A stretch of 64,000 nt of DNA from Diprion similis (taxonomy: Eukaryota; Arthropoda; Insecta; Hymenoptera; Diprionidae): contig NC_060113.1 of NCBI RefSeq assembly GCF_021155765.1, positions 7,145,001-7,209,000 of the forward strand. The letters run 5' to 3'. The notes below the pieces were generated by a model. That model made no database searches. It was not told the origin of the DNA and saw only the letters and a list, made by a program, of their open reading frames with translations. The position numbers and the translations under genes are program-made. Positions 12,094-25,500 of the stretch are shown piece after piece. Position 1 is the first letter of the stretch. Every line of letters begins with the position of its first letter.

Positions 12094-13975
12094 TCACCAA
12101 AATATACTTGCTTTCTCTAAAATTTTACTACCTTCATCAAAATGATCACCACCTAGTAAATAAGGTGGCGTAAATTCACGATACGCGATGCAAACACGAC
12201 GGCTTTGAACATCTTCCCTGAGTACAGCGTGTTCCCAATTGTACCTATTAGAAACAAATCAACAGTGTACCTAAAAATCACCGATAACTTTTTGTGTAGT
12301 TTTTTTTAAATATCTTACCTTGATGCACCATATAAAACCATGAGCGATCTTGCAGGCATTGGCAATCGCACGACTACATGTGCTAGATCCTCAGTATTGG
12401 GTTGGGTTTTCTTTGAATCCAAGACAGATTCGACAACAGATGGGTAAGTCGCGACGTCAAGCAAATTATAACGATGCAATGTATCTCTATAGGGTGTCAT
12501 TGTGAGAACCGAGTCGCCGATGACGTTCACAGTGATGATACGCTCGCCCCAGATCCAACAGTCATCGATATGAGGATCGATTGACGCTCCGCGCTCAGGA
12601 TTGTATTCAAGACTGCATTGTTCGATTGTTTTAAATCCTTGAAGCAATGGAACGTTTGCCAATTTTTCCTGTACGAATCTAGTTGTCGCAGGAAAACCAG
12701 TGAAATCTCCCAAACGAAGTCGACGCTTTTTAAAATTGCACTTTGGCCCGTAATTCTGCAAATTATGGTCAATTTCAGTTGGTATTTTCGAGCTTGTAAG
12801 TGAATTTAAGAAGATTTCAACGCAGCCTTCTGAAACACTTGAACAATGTAGAGGATTGAAAGATTGACATGTTTTAAATTAGGGCATTTCATTTAAACGA
12901 GATGCCCATACCTGTTTTCTGCGTCCGCTCTGCGAAAGGTCCCACGGCAATGCGTCGAGGTCTTTAATCAAGGAGTTGGCTTCATTTTTGCTTAAAAAAT
13001 CTGGCTGAAACAATGATCGTCGTATTATAATTTATAATGATTGCTCAACTTTTCCACTAATAACAAATTTAGATTGCAAGTTTCAAAACTACATTAACCA
13101 ATTATTTCACACTAGTATCATGTAAATGTATGAAGAGCACCTCTATGTAAACACCAGGATAGTCTATCGGCTCTCCAACGTGATTTGGATGTTGATTGCT
13201 AGAAAGATTCCATCCGGGCCAAGCTTTGTCGCAGTAAGAACAGTAGACGTAAGATTTTTTATCCTGAAAAATAAACGATTCAATTACCATGTGGCTAGAT
13301 AGTTTTTCTCTATAAATCTTTACACGCTTTTGTTACAAAAACTGTAAAGAATTGCTATGAAAAATACAGTCATTAGGAGAAATTATCTTGATATAAATCT
13401 TGCTATTCTTTTGAATTCTTATTTTAGAATTAGTAGTCACATTTTCTGAATCTCTATCGAAAAACCATCATTTTTCTAACATATGTTTTTTCGTGTTTAT
13501 GTGAAAAATTTCGGGTCTTCTTATATTATTTGATAATTTCTTTGAATCTTTGCCCTACAGTTCGACTTGCTATTTTTAGGAGAATTTCAATTTTCCACTC
13601 AAATTCAATTTTTTTTGTTAACCTTGCAATTCTATAAAGTCCAAATTTATACATTGGCAAAGATGTTCTTTTTTGTAGTGGTTGAAACAACACTATTTAT
13701 AAAAATTTCTTACAATCAAGTGACAGGAAAATCTTTAAATAATTGAATTCTATCTCGATATTTATCATTTATAAATTTCTAAAAATTGAGGTTAGAATCG
13801 AATAAATTGTAGTTACTCGTAAATTATCGGCCAGTTTCATTCTCGATATGCCGTATTCGTTTTCGCAAATGAGACAGGTTCGAATCCCTTTGCAGCCGCA
13901 TGGTCGAACCGTTTCCATACTATTTAATTCGTTGAATTTCCTAATAATTACTGCCGGCGACAGATGCGTGAACAT
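12094..13975 (-). CDS. ALKBH4: AlkB homolog 4 dioxygenase, complete, five exons
   Basis: ALKBH4 is a 2-oxoglutarate and Fe(II)-dependent oxygenase; the vertebrate protein is linked to actin lysine demethylation and DNA N6-methyladenine. Exons on the minus strand: 13975-13817, 13263-13141, 13004-12912, 12755-12319, 12244-12094, all GT-AG and phase-consistent (963 nt, 320 residues). The N-terminus carries the family-specific CGCKGIRTCLICE cysteine motif. Exon 3 has WDLSQSGRRKQ, and exon 4 NYGPKCNF and QCSLEYNPERG. The iron HxD is HID (His codon 12570-12572, Asp codon 12564-12566) before DCWIWGERI. The distal His (YNWEHAV) and the 2OG-binding Arg (RRVCIAYRE) are in exon 5. The likelier start is the internal ATG at 13916-13918 (METVRPCGCKG), giving 301 residues, close to the roughly 300 usual for the family. 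Confidence 0.95.
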
Positions 13976-14517
13976 TTATGCCCAGCATTCCTGAATCATG
14001 ACGATCTAAATGATCCTCTCATATATTTCTCCCACCACAATGGATCTCCTATCATCTTTGGGGCAGAAAATCACGAAGATGTGAGAGTGAAAATCGTGAT
14101 AATATAACGAGAAGCCAGATGGCGCCAGGAACTGGAGATCTTGACCTAACATAACCTCCTTTGTTTGTAGAACGACGAGTGTTTTTTTTATCGAATGCAC
14201 GAATGTAACGATGATAACAATGGCGGCTGCCTTGTATTGCTGCGATCTGTCAAATAGTTTGTGTTCTAGTAGCTGTTCGACAATGACAGGACTCCGAGCG
14301 CAATGTTAATAAGTGTGAGATAAGGGTAGTGTGTTTGTTCTTGATGAAATTTAACGATCGTCAGAGCCGTCTCGATCATAACAATACGCGATCCCAACAA
14401 CAGACAATGACGAACGAAATTTTATTTAAAAACCGCTTATGACCAGCTGACAATGTTTTTCAATTAGGAGTAAAAAAAGTTAGTGAGTATATTAATGGGC
14501 TTTATGTTCACCTGAGA
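13976..14517. promoter_or_regulatory. Probable bidirectional promoter, ALKBH4/UBE3B
   Basis: About 540 bp separates the start codons of two divergent genes, so their promoters must share or adjoin this stretch. No TATA box stands out at a consistent distance from either gene. CG-containing motifs are more frequent around 14200-14400 than in the flanks. Confidence 0.6.
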
Positions 14518-17500
14518 ATGTTCAGAACTGAGGAATCCTCGAAAGGCAGTTTCCTTCAGCAAACCAAGGCCGCAAGGGAGGAACGAGCCAATGAAAAACG
14601 CAGAGAAGCTGCTATTACATATATTCAAGCCAACGTCAGAGGATGGCTTGCTCGTATCAGATTCACCAAAACAATATTGTAAGATTTATTGTTTTCTCGG
14701 TTGATGTACAATTTTTTTCTTTTTTTAGCTAATTTCAACCTTTCAAATTATACTTGTCTCTGCTTTTTCGAGTAATATTGAACTATCTTTATGATCATAA
14801 GGTTTACTAATTGTATTAATTAATTTATCACTATCGTCACTAGTTACAACTTAAATTAGACACGGGATGAACAACAGACTTCGTATCAACGAGGAAAACA
14901 ATTTATTAATATTTAATATATTATTTCAATAGGGAGGATTTCGACACGATTCTACCGGAGGAATTGAACACCGAAGGCACTGCGCAGTTGCATCCAGCGT
15001 TACAAGTTTACAAATTGATATCAAAATTCTTATTAATTTACAAAAAGGAAAGAGATGAGAAAAGATTGGAACGATTATGCAGGTAATTATTACCATTGTG
15101 ACCCTGAATGTTGTGGAAATAGTCTTAACTCCAGACTCCTTGAACGAGCCTTGAAAATATACTAGGAAAATTCGTCAATTTTTTCTAAGATTTTAGGCTT
15201 GTGATTTTCATTTTTTATTATTATTATTTTATTTTCCTGCATGAACGAATTCAATTGATCCTGAGCGTAAGATTTCTCTATATTGTGTAATGGTTTTAAA
15301 TTTAGGTTGCCTCTGTTGCGTATTATTTGTTAGCTTTCGAAAACCAACGAGCAGAAAGAATGATATGATTAGTCAATATTTCACGATCAATCAGCTGCAC
15401 ACTTGTACCAAAGCTTTTCATTTTCAAAGTATAAGAAATCAGTTAAACATTTTTTGAGACAAATAAAGCTAAAGCATTTGCACTTGAATTTACAGGAAAA
15501 ATTTATTGGGAAAAATCATTATTAGTATAAAAAAGCTATGGAATTTTCAACGTTAATTAAACTGTGCAATCTGGTGTAAAAGTTCCTACATTACCCCTCT
15601 TTGGAAACTTTTTGAATACATTCACTTGATAAATGCTTTCAGATACCTCGTGCAGACATTAGATTCGGAATCCCTGAAGCTTTCTTACGTCGGTGTGGCA
15701 CTAAACAAAGATTATTCGATATCATGGATATCTCAGATGAAGAGAGTACTTCACCATTGTCTGAGTGGCCTGGAAGATCTGAGGCCAGAAAGGCTCTCAG
15801 ATCACAAATCTATCCTCTTAAGATTGCATACATTAGTTAGCTTTACCTCTGCTGGAACATGGGCCATCCTCAGAGTGAAGAACATGGAAAAATTTAGAAA
15901 TGGGATGAACCAGCTTTGCGCCAACATCATGGGTCATCTTGTGAATTGTGGCTTTTACGCAGTCATGAAGGTAATTATCTAAGACATAATACCAATTGAA
16001 TCCCACAAATCGCATGTGAAATGTATCGTCTTTTAAGTGGGGGGGGGGGGGTAAGGGTTTCAGCGTAAAAAAAAAACACTTTTTTTGTGAATTTTTTTCG
16101 AAATTATGGATCGAGCAAATTCATTGAAACCTTTTGTACATTATTGAGCATACTTTTAACAATATTCTGTAATTTTTTCATGCAGAAATATTGCCAAACA
16201 AGCCGGTGACAGAGCTTGCCCCAGAACGTCTTAGAAAAAAAACCATTTGCGGTGTTCACTATATCTCGGTCGGAAATTATCTGAAATCAAAATCCATTAA
16301 AATTTAGTCAAAGTATTATCAAATCCTCCCCCCAACGTTGTACGATTATTTTTTTTTTCATTTAAAAATTTTTGGTGGCCATCTAAAGTGTAAACTGCTA
16401 TTTTCCACGAAAAAATTCCGCCATTTTGTGGGTGGGAAACCTCCTTAATGTTAAAAAAAAATTTTTAACTAAACGTCGGAGGGAGGTATTTTATATGTAG
16501 AAAATGTGTACCAAGTTTGGAATGAATCGGTCAAGTAGTTTGTAAATGGCAGTGAACACGGACTTCGAAAAAGTAGTTTTGAGAAAAACGCGTTTAAAGT
16601 TTATTGAGCTAAAAAAGTGAAGAAGAAAAGCTCTGTCACCGGCTTGTTTTGCAATATTTCTGCATGAAAAAATTACAGAATATTGTTAAAAGTATGCTTA
16701 ATAATGTACAAAAGGTTTCAATTAATTTGCTCAATCCATATTTTCAAAAAAAATTCACAAAAAAACTGTATTTTTCTCACGCTGAAACCCTCACCCCCCC
16801 CCCCCCCCCCCCCTCAAGAGTTTTGCTCAGATCGACTCAAAATTTTGAGAATATATTCTTGGAATGTTTAACAATAAGATAAGACGTAAAAAAAAAAAAA
16901 AATCGATTTTTCGAAAGTGTAAACCCTCGCCCCCCCCCCCTTAATACAAATGAAACATTGTTTATAAGTTATTAAATAATTTTTCCATCACCATGTAATC
17001 AATGATGTTGCAGGTCCTTCTGGTGAGAGGACTCGGGAGAGCTACAATCGCGTTGAAACCAGTTGCATTATCAGCTGCTGTAACTATGTCGTTGAGGCCA
17101 TTGATATCATCGCAAATGTCTGACAAGCTTGTTTCCATGTTTCTCATCAATGTCTGCAGTGTACCTGCTTTAATTCACCATTTGAATGTCATGTCGCCCG
17201 AGGTGAGTATAATTTTATTCCAACGTATCCCGTCCCAATATTCACCGGCATGATTAAAATTATCTGTGTATATTTTAACAGTGCATATCAGCGCTCACGA
17301 GCCATAATCTGTTTACAAGAAGTCTCGAGCTCTTGAATTCTGAACAAAATTTGAGAATAGTGTTCAACGCGCTGGAGGGTAATTATGCTCTTTGCTTGTT
17401 AGCTAATTTAATACAACTCGCTAACATTGAGAGAGATGAGGTGCTGAAGGATCTCTACTTTCCATCATTCACGGTAAGAACTTGATCTGTAAATCTTAAA

Positions 17501-20500
17501 CTACGATAAGTGGGCGACTTTTGTTACTTAACATTGTATCTTTACTCTGCAGTTTGTTGTAACGAGAATGTTAGAAGCCTGTCAACAATACGTTGTAGCC
17601 AAACAGAGTAATTTGACATATTGGCATCCAGTCTTGGGATGCTTTGCACAAAGCGTCGATACTACTCTTCAGCAAGCCATTCCTCACGTGAAATTACAGC
17701 TGGCATGCTTGTGGAATGGAAAGATTGTATCACAGTTGATCGGTAAGCCACGTGTACCAGCTTTATTGTCTTATTTACTGTTTTTTCAAAGATGTAAACA
17801 ACATCTCAATCCAAAAATGTGTCACAGATCGAATTCTTTTTATTAAATATCCTCTTGACCTATCAACTAACGAATGTGCTTAGGTTCTCCTTTGAGTGAA
17901 CTAGTGGAAAAAGAGATGCAATACCAGCCTGACCAACAAAGTACATCTATCGGAACAAACATATTCCGTCGTGCCTTTTTAGAAGCTCGAACAAATAGAA
18001 ACAACAGCAACAAAAATTACAGAAAACTAGGAAGCCCAGAAGCGACGAGAATAGCACTGATTTGTTCGTTATATCAAACCGCTCTGCATACGTTAACTCA
18101 AATGAAGCTTGATATTTTGACTGGTGAGTCAAGTCTGAAGTTCTTACAAAAATTAAACTTAGAATGTGTAAAAAGAGATTTTTTATGATGAGTTAAGAAC
18201 AATGAATTATTCAATATTTTAACAGGCTTGTGCTATCAGGACAAATTTTTATACCATATGTGGTTATTCCTCTGTACGCTCGGTCCGTACTGTGGCTTGA
18301 AAGCATTTCTAGACCATTTAGCAGCTAACACAAAGTGCACTGCTCCGGAGTTTCAAATGTTGATATTATTTTCCGACTGTATGACGCATTACGTTACGTA
18401 AGTATTCGGAATCGTAGAAATTTATCGAATACATCAATGAATCAACTTTTTTCTCTATAGAATACTGGATGACATGGAAATGTACGAACAGCAGTTTCCG
18501 TTCAAGCTTTCAGATTTTATAACAATGTCATACTTCTTGAACCAATTTTTGTACAAAGCGGTACTGAACAATTTATTTGGTGAGTCATCTATCTATGGCT
18601 ATCTAAACTTTAAATTCGCGTAGAACAGTGTCGGACATTTGATTAAATTGTTTTGTATTCGGAACTTGTGTTATATACTAAAGTTCTAGATGTTACAGAT
18701 GTTAAGACTGTATCGAGTAATCCTCTCTTTACATCTCTTCACACTCTTTTGATGGCATTATATCGGCGGGACTGTCGGAGAACCTTTTGTCCTGATGGAC
18801 ATTGGTTGGCAAAGTTAAGTATTTACGCATATAATTATTTCGTCTTATGTTGGTTTTAGTGGTTACTCAATTAGGAATTAGATAACTGCTACAGTTACCA
18901 GCTGTTACATTTTATCAAAGAACGCAAATGACGTATAAAATTTTTTTTAAACAGGAGGTTCGTGTCTCAGGATTTCTTGCAGACTTGGAAAAAGGGCGGA
19001 GAGGAGCCGCGTTGTTGTTATCAAAGATGCCACATGTTATTCCACATTCCGAGCGTGTTGTACTTTTCCGTAAACATGTTTCTGATGAAAAGGCAGTCCT
19101 TGGTCTGACTGTGAGTGCTTGTAACAGTCCGCCGTCTACTTTGATAGCTGTTCACAGGTGAATAGATCATTTACTCGCATAATTGTACGTTTTACTCACT
19201 CATTTTCAATGGTTTGGTTCAATAATTTCTGGGTATGCATTTTCTAACTTGTAGATCTCGTATTGTCGAAGATGGTTATAGGCAGCTTGCTATGCTGCCC
19301 TCGCAGGCTTTGAAAGGAGTTATAAGAGTGAGATTTGTCAATGAACAGGGCCTCGATGAGGCAGGCATAGATCAGGATGGTGTATTCAAAGAATTCTTGG
19401 AGGAAACGATCAAGAGAGTATTTGACCCTTCCTTGAATCTATTCAGAGCCACGACTGAGAACAGACTGTATCCTTCACCAACATCTTCGATGCAGGAGAA
19501 TCATCTTCAACTTTTCGAATTTGTCGGACGTATGCTTGGAAAAGCTGTGTACGAAGTGAGTGGGGAAATGTTTGATATGTATATAATGTTTAACTCTTGC
19601 GTGAGCTACTTTTGAATGTTATTAATCACTAGCTGATTGTCAAGTTTTGAAAGAATTATAAAATCTCCATACATAACGTTTAACGAATTCAATGTAATCT
19701 ATCAGGTAGAAGCACAGTTTTGAAAAGAGATTATTGTACTTGGAGCAAAACATAGTAAACTTTAAGGTAATCTGCGGATGTGGGTTTGAGAACTTAATCT
19801 TTCAGTAGAAAAAACTCATTATTCAAGTGGATCTATCGATATTTTGATCTATCATGTTCCTAATACGTAATGATTATATTTATTTCATAGGGAATCGTAG
19901 TTGACGTACCATTTGCGTCATTTTTCGTTTCACAATTCTCCGGTCAAGCTGGTGGTGCTCTTTATAGTTGGCTTGACGAGTTAGCCTCTCTGGATCGAGA
20001 TTTATACCGAAGTTTGACATTGGTGAAGCATTTCAAGGGTGATGTAAGGCAATTGGAACTCACATTTTCTCTCGATGAAGATGTTCTTGGAAAGCTTGTG
20101 ACGCACGAGCTTGTCCCTGGTGGACGAGCAGTCCCAGTAACGAATCAAAATAAAATCAATTACATACATCTGATGGCGCATTTTAGAATGCATACGCAAA
20201 TCAAAGATCAAACTTCTGCTTTTATCAAAGGATTCAGATCGATCATCAATCCTGATTGGCTCTCACTTTTCTCAACACCGGAGGTGAGTTATTTGTAACA
20301 ATGTTAAACGTAATAGTTTAATTTACTCATGCGAACATCAGGCACTGAAAATTTTTACACCTTGGAACACAGATTTTAAAAACAGAAATAGAAATCTGAT
20401 AAAAAATTTTTTACGAGTGAATACTAATTCATGCTGGCATCCAATTTACAGTTACAGCGGCTAATATCTGGTGACAATGTTCCACTGGATTTGAGAGACC

Positions 20501-22519
20501 TTCGTCGTCATACACAATACTATGGCGGTTTTCATGATAGCCATCGTGTAGTCTGTTGGCTTTGGGATATCCTGGAAAAAGACTTTTCCGAAGAAGAAAG
20601 AGGCCTTTTTTTGAAGGTAATCATTGCCGGGCGATCGTTTCAAGTTTCAACTGCATTTTCATGCATAATTGATTGTGTGATCGGAGGTTGACCTTACCTT
20701 CATTTCGTTTGTAGCTAAAACCAACATTCATCTTTGTATATTTCAGTTTGTTACGAGTTGTTCGAAATCTCCTTTGTTGGGATTTGCACATCTAGAACCA
20801 CCATTTTCAATACGATGCGTTGAAGTCGGTGATGATGAAGATACTGGCGATACGATTGGTAAGTTTTACTTATTTTCTTGATGTGTGCCAGAATATGAGC
20901 AATGGATGAAAAAAGGTGATAAATCAAAAAATAGAATTTCGAGATCGCCAGTAAAAAAAAGTGGTAAAAGTAGTAAATAGCACGTTTAGAGAGTACATCG
21001 CTCTTGAAAATCACAATACAATCTTTTTTTTAACATCATTCTCAAAGCGGTGATTAAAGACAGAAACTTGATAACTTTTTCATTTGAATCGTCAACTCAG
21101 TAACTTCATATTCATTCAAGAAAACATCCATTTAGTTTAAAAAATTAAAAAGGTGGTACCAATAATGCGGAGTGATATACTACCAAAAAAAAAAAAAATA
21201 ATACGTCGTCATATAATCTACGAGACATTCTGTACAGCGCGCTGAAAGCAGAACTTGATGAAGAAAGTAATTTTTTTATCTAGCAAAACGCAATATTCTC
21301 ATTATTAACGACTTTCTTTTTCGAATTTATATTCCCAGCATGCTATGCAGAATTTAACTGTGTACCTTGAATTGAATTTTTATCCAAACCATTGGATGGG
21401 TTTCGAAATTTCATGTTCACCGTTTTGAAAAACGGTAATCAATTTACAAGTTGAAATTAATACCTACATTTTTAGCCGATGCCAACTCCATACAATTAAT
21501 ATTCCTTCGTCTTGTTTCGATCCTGAGATGCTTTTCTCTTCCTTTTGAGCTCAATTCGATCCTTTTTCGTTGCCATTGAAGCAGAGTATCCAGCAGGTGT
21601 CGTGTGGATCATATTTGTTCTCGTATGGTTCAGATGGTATAAGTCGCTTGAACATTTCGACCATACCATCTACTACCATTTTTCCGGCACTACCTATCCT
21701 CGACACTGTTCAGTATTTACCTCTTTTTGCTGCTTTTCAAACATGAATCACTATTTGATCATGAACATTCTTTATAATGCACTTCGGTGAATCTATAAAT
21801 CTCCAAAACACTTCTAAGCCTGATGGACCGACATCTATCGACCACGTTGCAAATGCTAAACGAAAGTTGAAAATTCTATACATGTGTCGTGATTTACTTT
21901 TGTCAACAAAACGCTCACTATTGTCTAATTCTTCATCGATATTCTTGACTTTGGGGTTTCAGCATTTCTCGAATTTAACTTTAAATTAGTTAGAACGTTC
22001 GTCTTCTTACGACAACTGTCGTGTTCCATGTTGATTTCTCATATATTTCAGGTATCATAATTGCATGCCACTCTATTTTATTACCCCAGGATTTGAAAAT
22101 AAGGAAACAAGCCAATTCAAATCCGTTATCCAAATACTACCTCCCATTTTATCATTGTTACTTCATGGTGAAACAGCCCACACCCGTGCAATATCTACAG
22201 AGACAGAAAAATCCGAGTCAATATCTGAAGATAGATTTTATGTCGGTTTAATTCCTTTTTTCATCCAACACATCGAGTGGTGTACAAAATAAAGTCGCTA
22301 TAATCTACATCCAAGAGATGAAAATTGAATGATTTTTTCGTATCAGGAAGTGTAATCAGAGGATTTTTCACAATACGTAAAAAGGATCCTCAGAATCGTC
22401 TTCCAACATCTTCGACGTGCTTCAATTTATTGAAGCTACCAAATTATCAGAAGAAAAGTACGCTACGTGAAAAACTACGATACGCTGTCACAAGTAACAC
22501 AGGCTTTGAACTCTCTTAA
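14518..22519 (+). CDS. UBE3B: HECT E3 ubiquitin ligase UBE3B, complete, sixteen exons
   Basis: UBE3B transfers ubiquitin through a HECT thioester cysteine and is associated with calmodulin and mitochondria in animals. Exons: 14518-14678, 14933-15082, 15643-15970, 17014-17202, 17282-17473, 17553-17742, 17884-18123, 18226-18397, 18461-18579, 18699-18813, 18955-19157, 19255-19555, 19891-20283, 20452-20616, 20747-20858, 22347-22519. An N-terminal IQ motif ([19 protein letters not shown], about residues 31-49) is followed by the long helical region and a HECT domain from exon 11 on, with [34 protein letters not shown] and [13 protein letters not shown]. The catalytic Cys in [13 protein letters not shown] is codon 22418-22420, and the protein ends FELS as in the family. 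The exon 10/11 junction is out of phase as read (see findings); the length is about 1067 residues if one base is restored, or 1078 using an acceptor at 18919-18920. Confidence 0.95.
16039..16813. mobile_element. Foldback element with ~180 bp terminal inverted repeats
   Basis: Inside UBE3B intron 3. The left arm 16039-16217 and right arm 16628-16813 are reverse complements over about 180 bp with few mismatches. They share GGGTTTCAGCG near the outer ends, ATTGAAACCTTTTGTACATT-type sequence mid-arm, and CAAGCCGGTGACAGAGCTT-type sequence (one mismatch) at the inner ends. The outer termini are homopolymers: 13 G on the left and 20 C on the right. The roughly 410 bp middle has no transposase ORF. 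This fits a long-TIR non-autonomous DNA element; superfamily not recognised. Confidence 0.85.
16865..16942. repeat. Second, truncated end of a G/C-terminated element
   Basis: Just beyond the foldback element, AAGTGTAAACCCTCGCCCCC with a C tract resembles its right terminus (GCTGAAACCCTCACCCCCCC). It looks like a fragment of a related copy. Confidence 0.45.
20859..22346 (+). other. UBE3B intron 15
   Basis: Largest intron of the 3' half (about 1.5 kb), between exon 15 (G|GTAAGT) and the last exon (GTATCAG|GA). Several open frames of 60-100 codons occur but none resembles a protein I know or has a strong start context. I see no clear gene or element inside. Confidence 0.7.
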
Positions 22520-25500
22520 GGCAGAAAACCATCGGAATTACAATCTTATTGCACATATTATTTCAGTTAGATGTTCAATGCAAGTTTAGTTCAAATTAGT
22601 TTAACATAAGACAATCGTGCACAATACTATGAATTCACATTATCCACGTATAATAATATAGATGTGTATTATAATTCGGATAAGCACGCATTTCTTGTTT
22701 ATCGCTGCGCTAATTTTTTCTTACAAATCATTCGAATGATGTACAAAATTCTGTAATTATTCTTTTCAAAATTTCCGAAAATAGCGCAGCAGTAAAAATA
22801 TAGTATAATCGTCAAAAAAAATGTATAATAGTGCGAAAAGGGGTTGTTGAGTCATGTTAATTAGATTTTAATAACATGTGAAAATATGAACGGTGCCGTT
22901 AGGGAGTTGTATGCATTTTAAATGGGCCAGTATTTTTGACAGCATTGGGTCTTAGTTGGATTTCTTAGTTAAGAAATTTTGTGACGGTAGTCTTTTTCTC
23001 CAACCATAATCATCCCTTGATACCTTGGTAAAAGAATGAATCAGAAGTTTTTTAAATTGAGTAACATGATCCTACAGTATCTAGACTATGTCTAGTGTTG
23101 AGAAAAATTCTTTAGACAATATTATTGTTTTCCTTAAAATATTTCACACACCATTGAGTCAAGTGGCGTGTCTTGATCTACATATTTTCAGTGTCGTCCT
23201 AAATTATACTTTCCCATTCTGAGGTGTAATAGTGTACATTTATAATGCGATCGATCTTGGAAGAAAAAAATTCACCAAACAGAGCAACAAAGTAAATATT
23301 ATCAAACAACAACAATAATCAAATTCACGGATCAACTAGAATATTTGAATAGCGTGTTGTTTACACCTCAGTCACGTTTCTAACGGGTCTGCCTAAGCTT
23401 GACGCCTGAAAAACCGATGGATTTTCAATATATTTTATTGACGCGGGTATTGAGATGAGAAGGTCGGCCTTTCACACAAAGTCATTATGTAGTCTTGACA
23501 ACGGTCAGTTTCTTTTTTCTTCAAAAATATATATAAACAACATTGATGTTTTTATTTAAACAAAGCATAAAAAAACAAGAAAATGTAATTTTAGTATAAT
23601 AATGAAGCTCTCGAATGATCGGATTCTTTCATCAAATTTCGAACACTTCAAAATTAATTTTTATCGTCCGAATGGAATATAATCTGGGAAAGTCCCGGAT
23701 TGAGTATAACCCAGCGGAGTTCTGACCTGTTCCACTAAAATGATCATAACTCGATGAATTTTCGAGATTTTCATACATTCCTTTCTCCATTTCGAACTTA
23801 AGATTCTGTGCTATAAGAAAAGGTAAAAAAAAAGACCACCGTCGTAGCGTTTTTTTAAATTTCAAAGCTAGGCAGACCCTTCATATCCTCATTGTATCTA
23901 TTCTTCATCGTAAAACTGAACTTGAGAGCTTGCAATATTACTGAGCAACAATGTGCTTACTAGGTTAGAAATTTATAGTCAAATAGTAAGTAGAAAAACA
24001 GGAGTAAATTAAGAAGAGAAAAAGAATTGGTTGACGAAAATCTTGAAGCGTATGTACAGCCCAAAGAACAGTTTTATGAAAGATTCTGTGATGTATGTTC
24101 TGGTGCTTGGTGAAAAATTAATAAGAAGATCTATTAAACTTTTCTACCCTGACGTAGAAAAGGTGTTTCTGTGACTTTGTGAATGCTGATCAAAGTGGTA
24201 AAGTGGTTTGTTTACCGATCCTGTTGGCAGAAAAAAAATATATATATATATAACAATACAACTGAAATCTTGAAGAAATTTTGTGTCAACTGTACAAATG
24301 GGTTTTTATTCGTGTAAAATTCATTCAGAATCTAGCTCATTTCATACAATTATCTCATTCAATGTCACACACTCTATGTTGGATTTGGAATATTTATATC
24401 TCAATGTCTAATGTAGTAACAATTGGAATTTGAATTGAATTTCGAACAGAATTGAGCTGTTTCTGAATGAATTTGAAACAGACCAAAGATAGTAATGACT
24501 AAAAATAGTAGCTAACCAAATGTGAGTGTAAATCATTAGATTATTAATATTAAAAATATTACAGATAACGAATTATATTAAATTCAGAATATTTTCCTAC
24601 CAGTATAAATGTCGTGTACGATTATAGATGGTTATGTAGTGTTTTTTACAAAATTAATTAATTTTAGAAAAGAAGCTTTCGAAATTGTTGTATAAACATA
24701 TATTATATTCAAACCATTTAACATCTGAAGATGAAGTTATCGTTGAATATTTATTTTTCTAAATTCATTGATTGAATCGAGTGTTTGTAATTAAAAATAA
24801 TGATAAGATATCAAGCAGTAACCAATTATTGAGCTATAAACAAACAGTAACTATAGTGATATTGCTGGTCGTATGCTTAAACAATTGTGTGTACATGTCA
24901 TACCGCAAATTGGCAAATCAATCTGAACAATCTTAGCGTTTTATTTATGTTAATTATTCGGAAATATTGCCAATATTTTCTCTCTTCGTTGATCTTTGAC
25001 TTACAGACGTTGAGATTCTGTCATTAAATCATTTATTATTATTATTATTATTATTACTATTACTATTACATGTACAACATGCTTCGATATTTCCGAATGC
25101 AAACTTGTTTTTCATCGGCTAATTTGTCGTATACCGGATTGGTTCAGAAATTATTATAATCAATGTTGTTGATATCTATTGTCGTTATCATTTATGCAGA
25201 TTTTTATAAGCGAATACCAGTAATAAATTCAAGGTAGTTTCAGAACCGATGAACAAGCATTAGACAATTAATATTATTGCGGTACGTGCAAGCTCGAAAG
25301 AACGATTTTTTTCTTCAATTCGTTGAGAATGTATTTTAGCACTGTAAAAGCTTTTTCTTCATCCAAGTTATTTGCTCTTCGCTTTCGTCACTCAGCTTAT
25401 GGCTGAATTGAGTAATTTTTTGTTTATTGAAAAATCAAACGTTGTACATGTATTTTTGAACTTCGTGAAGATTTCTTCAGATATGATTATAAACGAGGCG

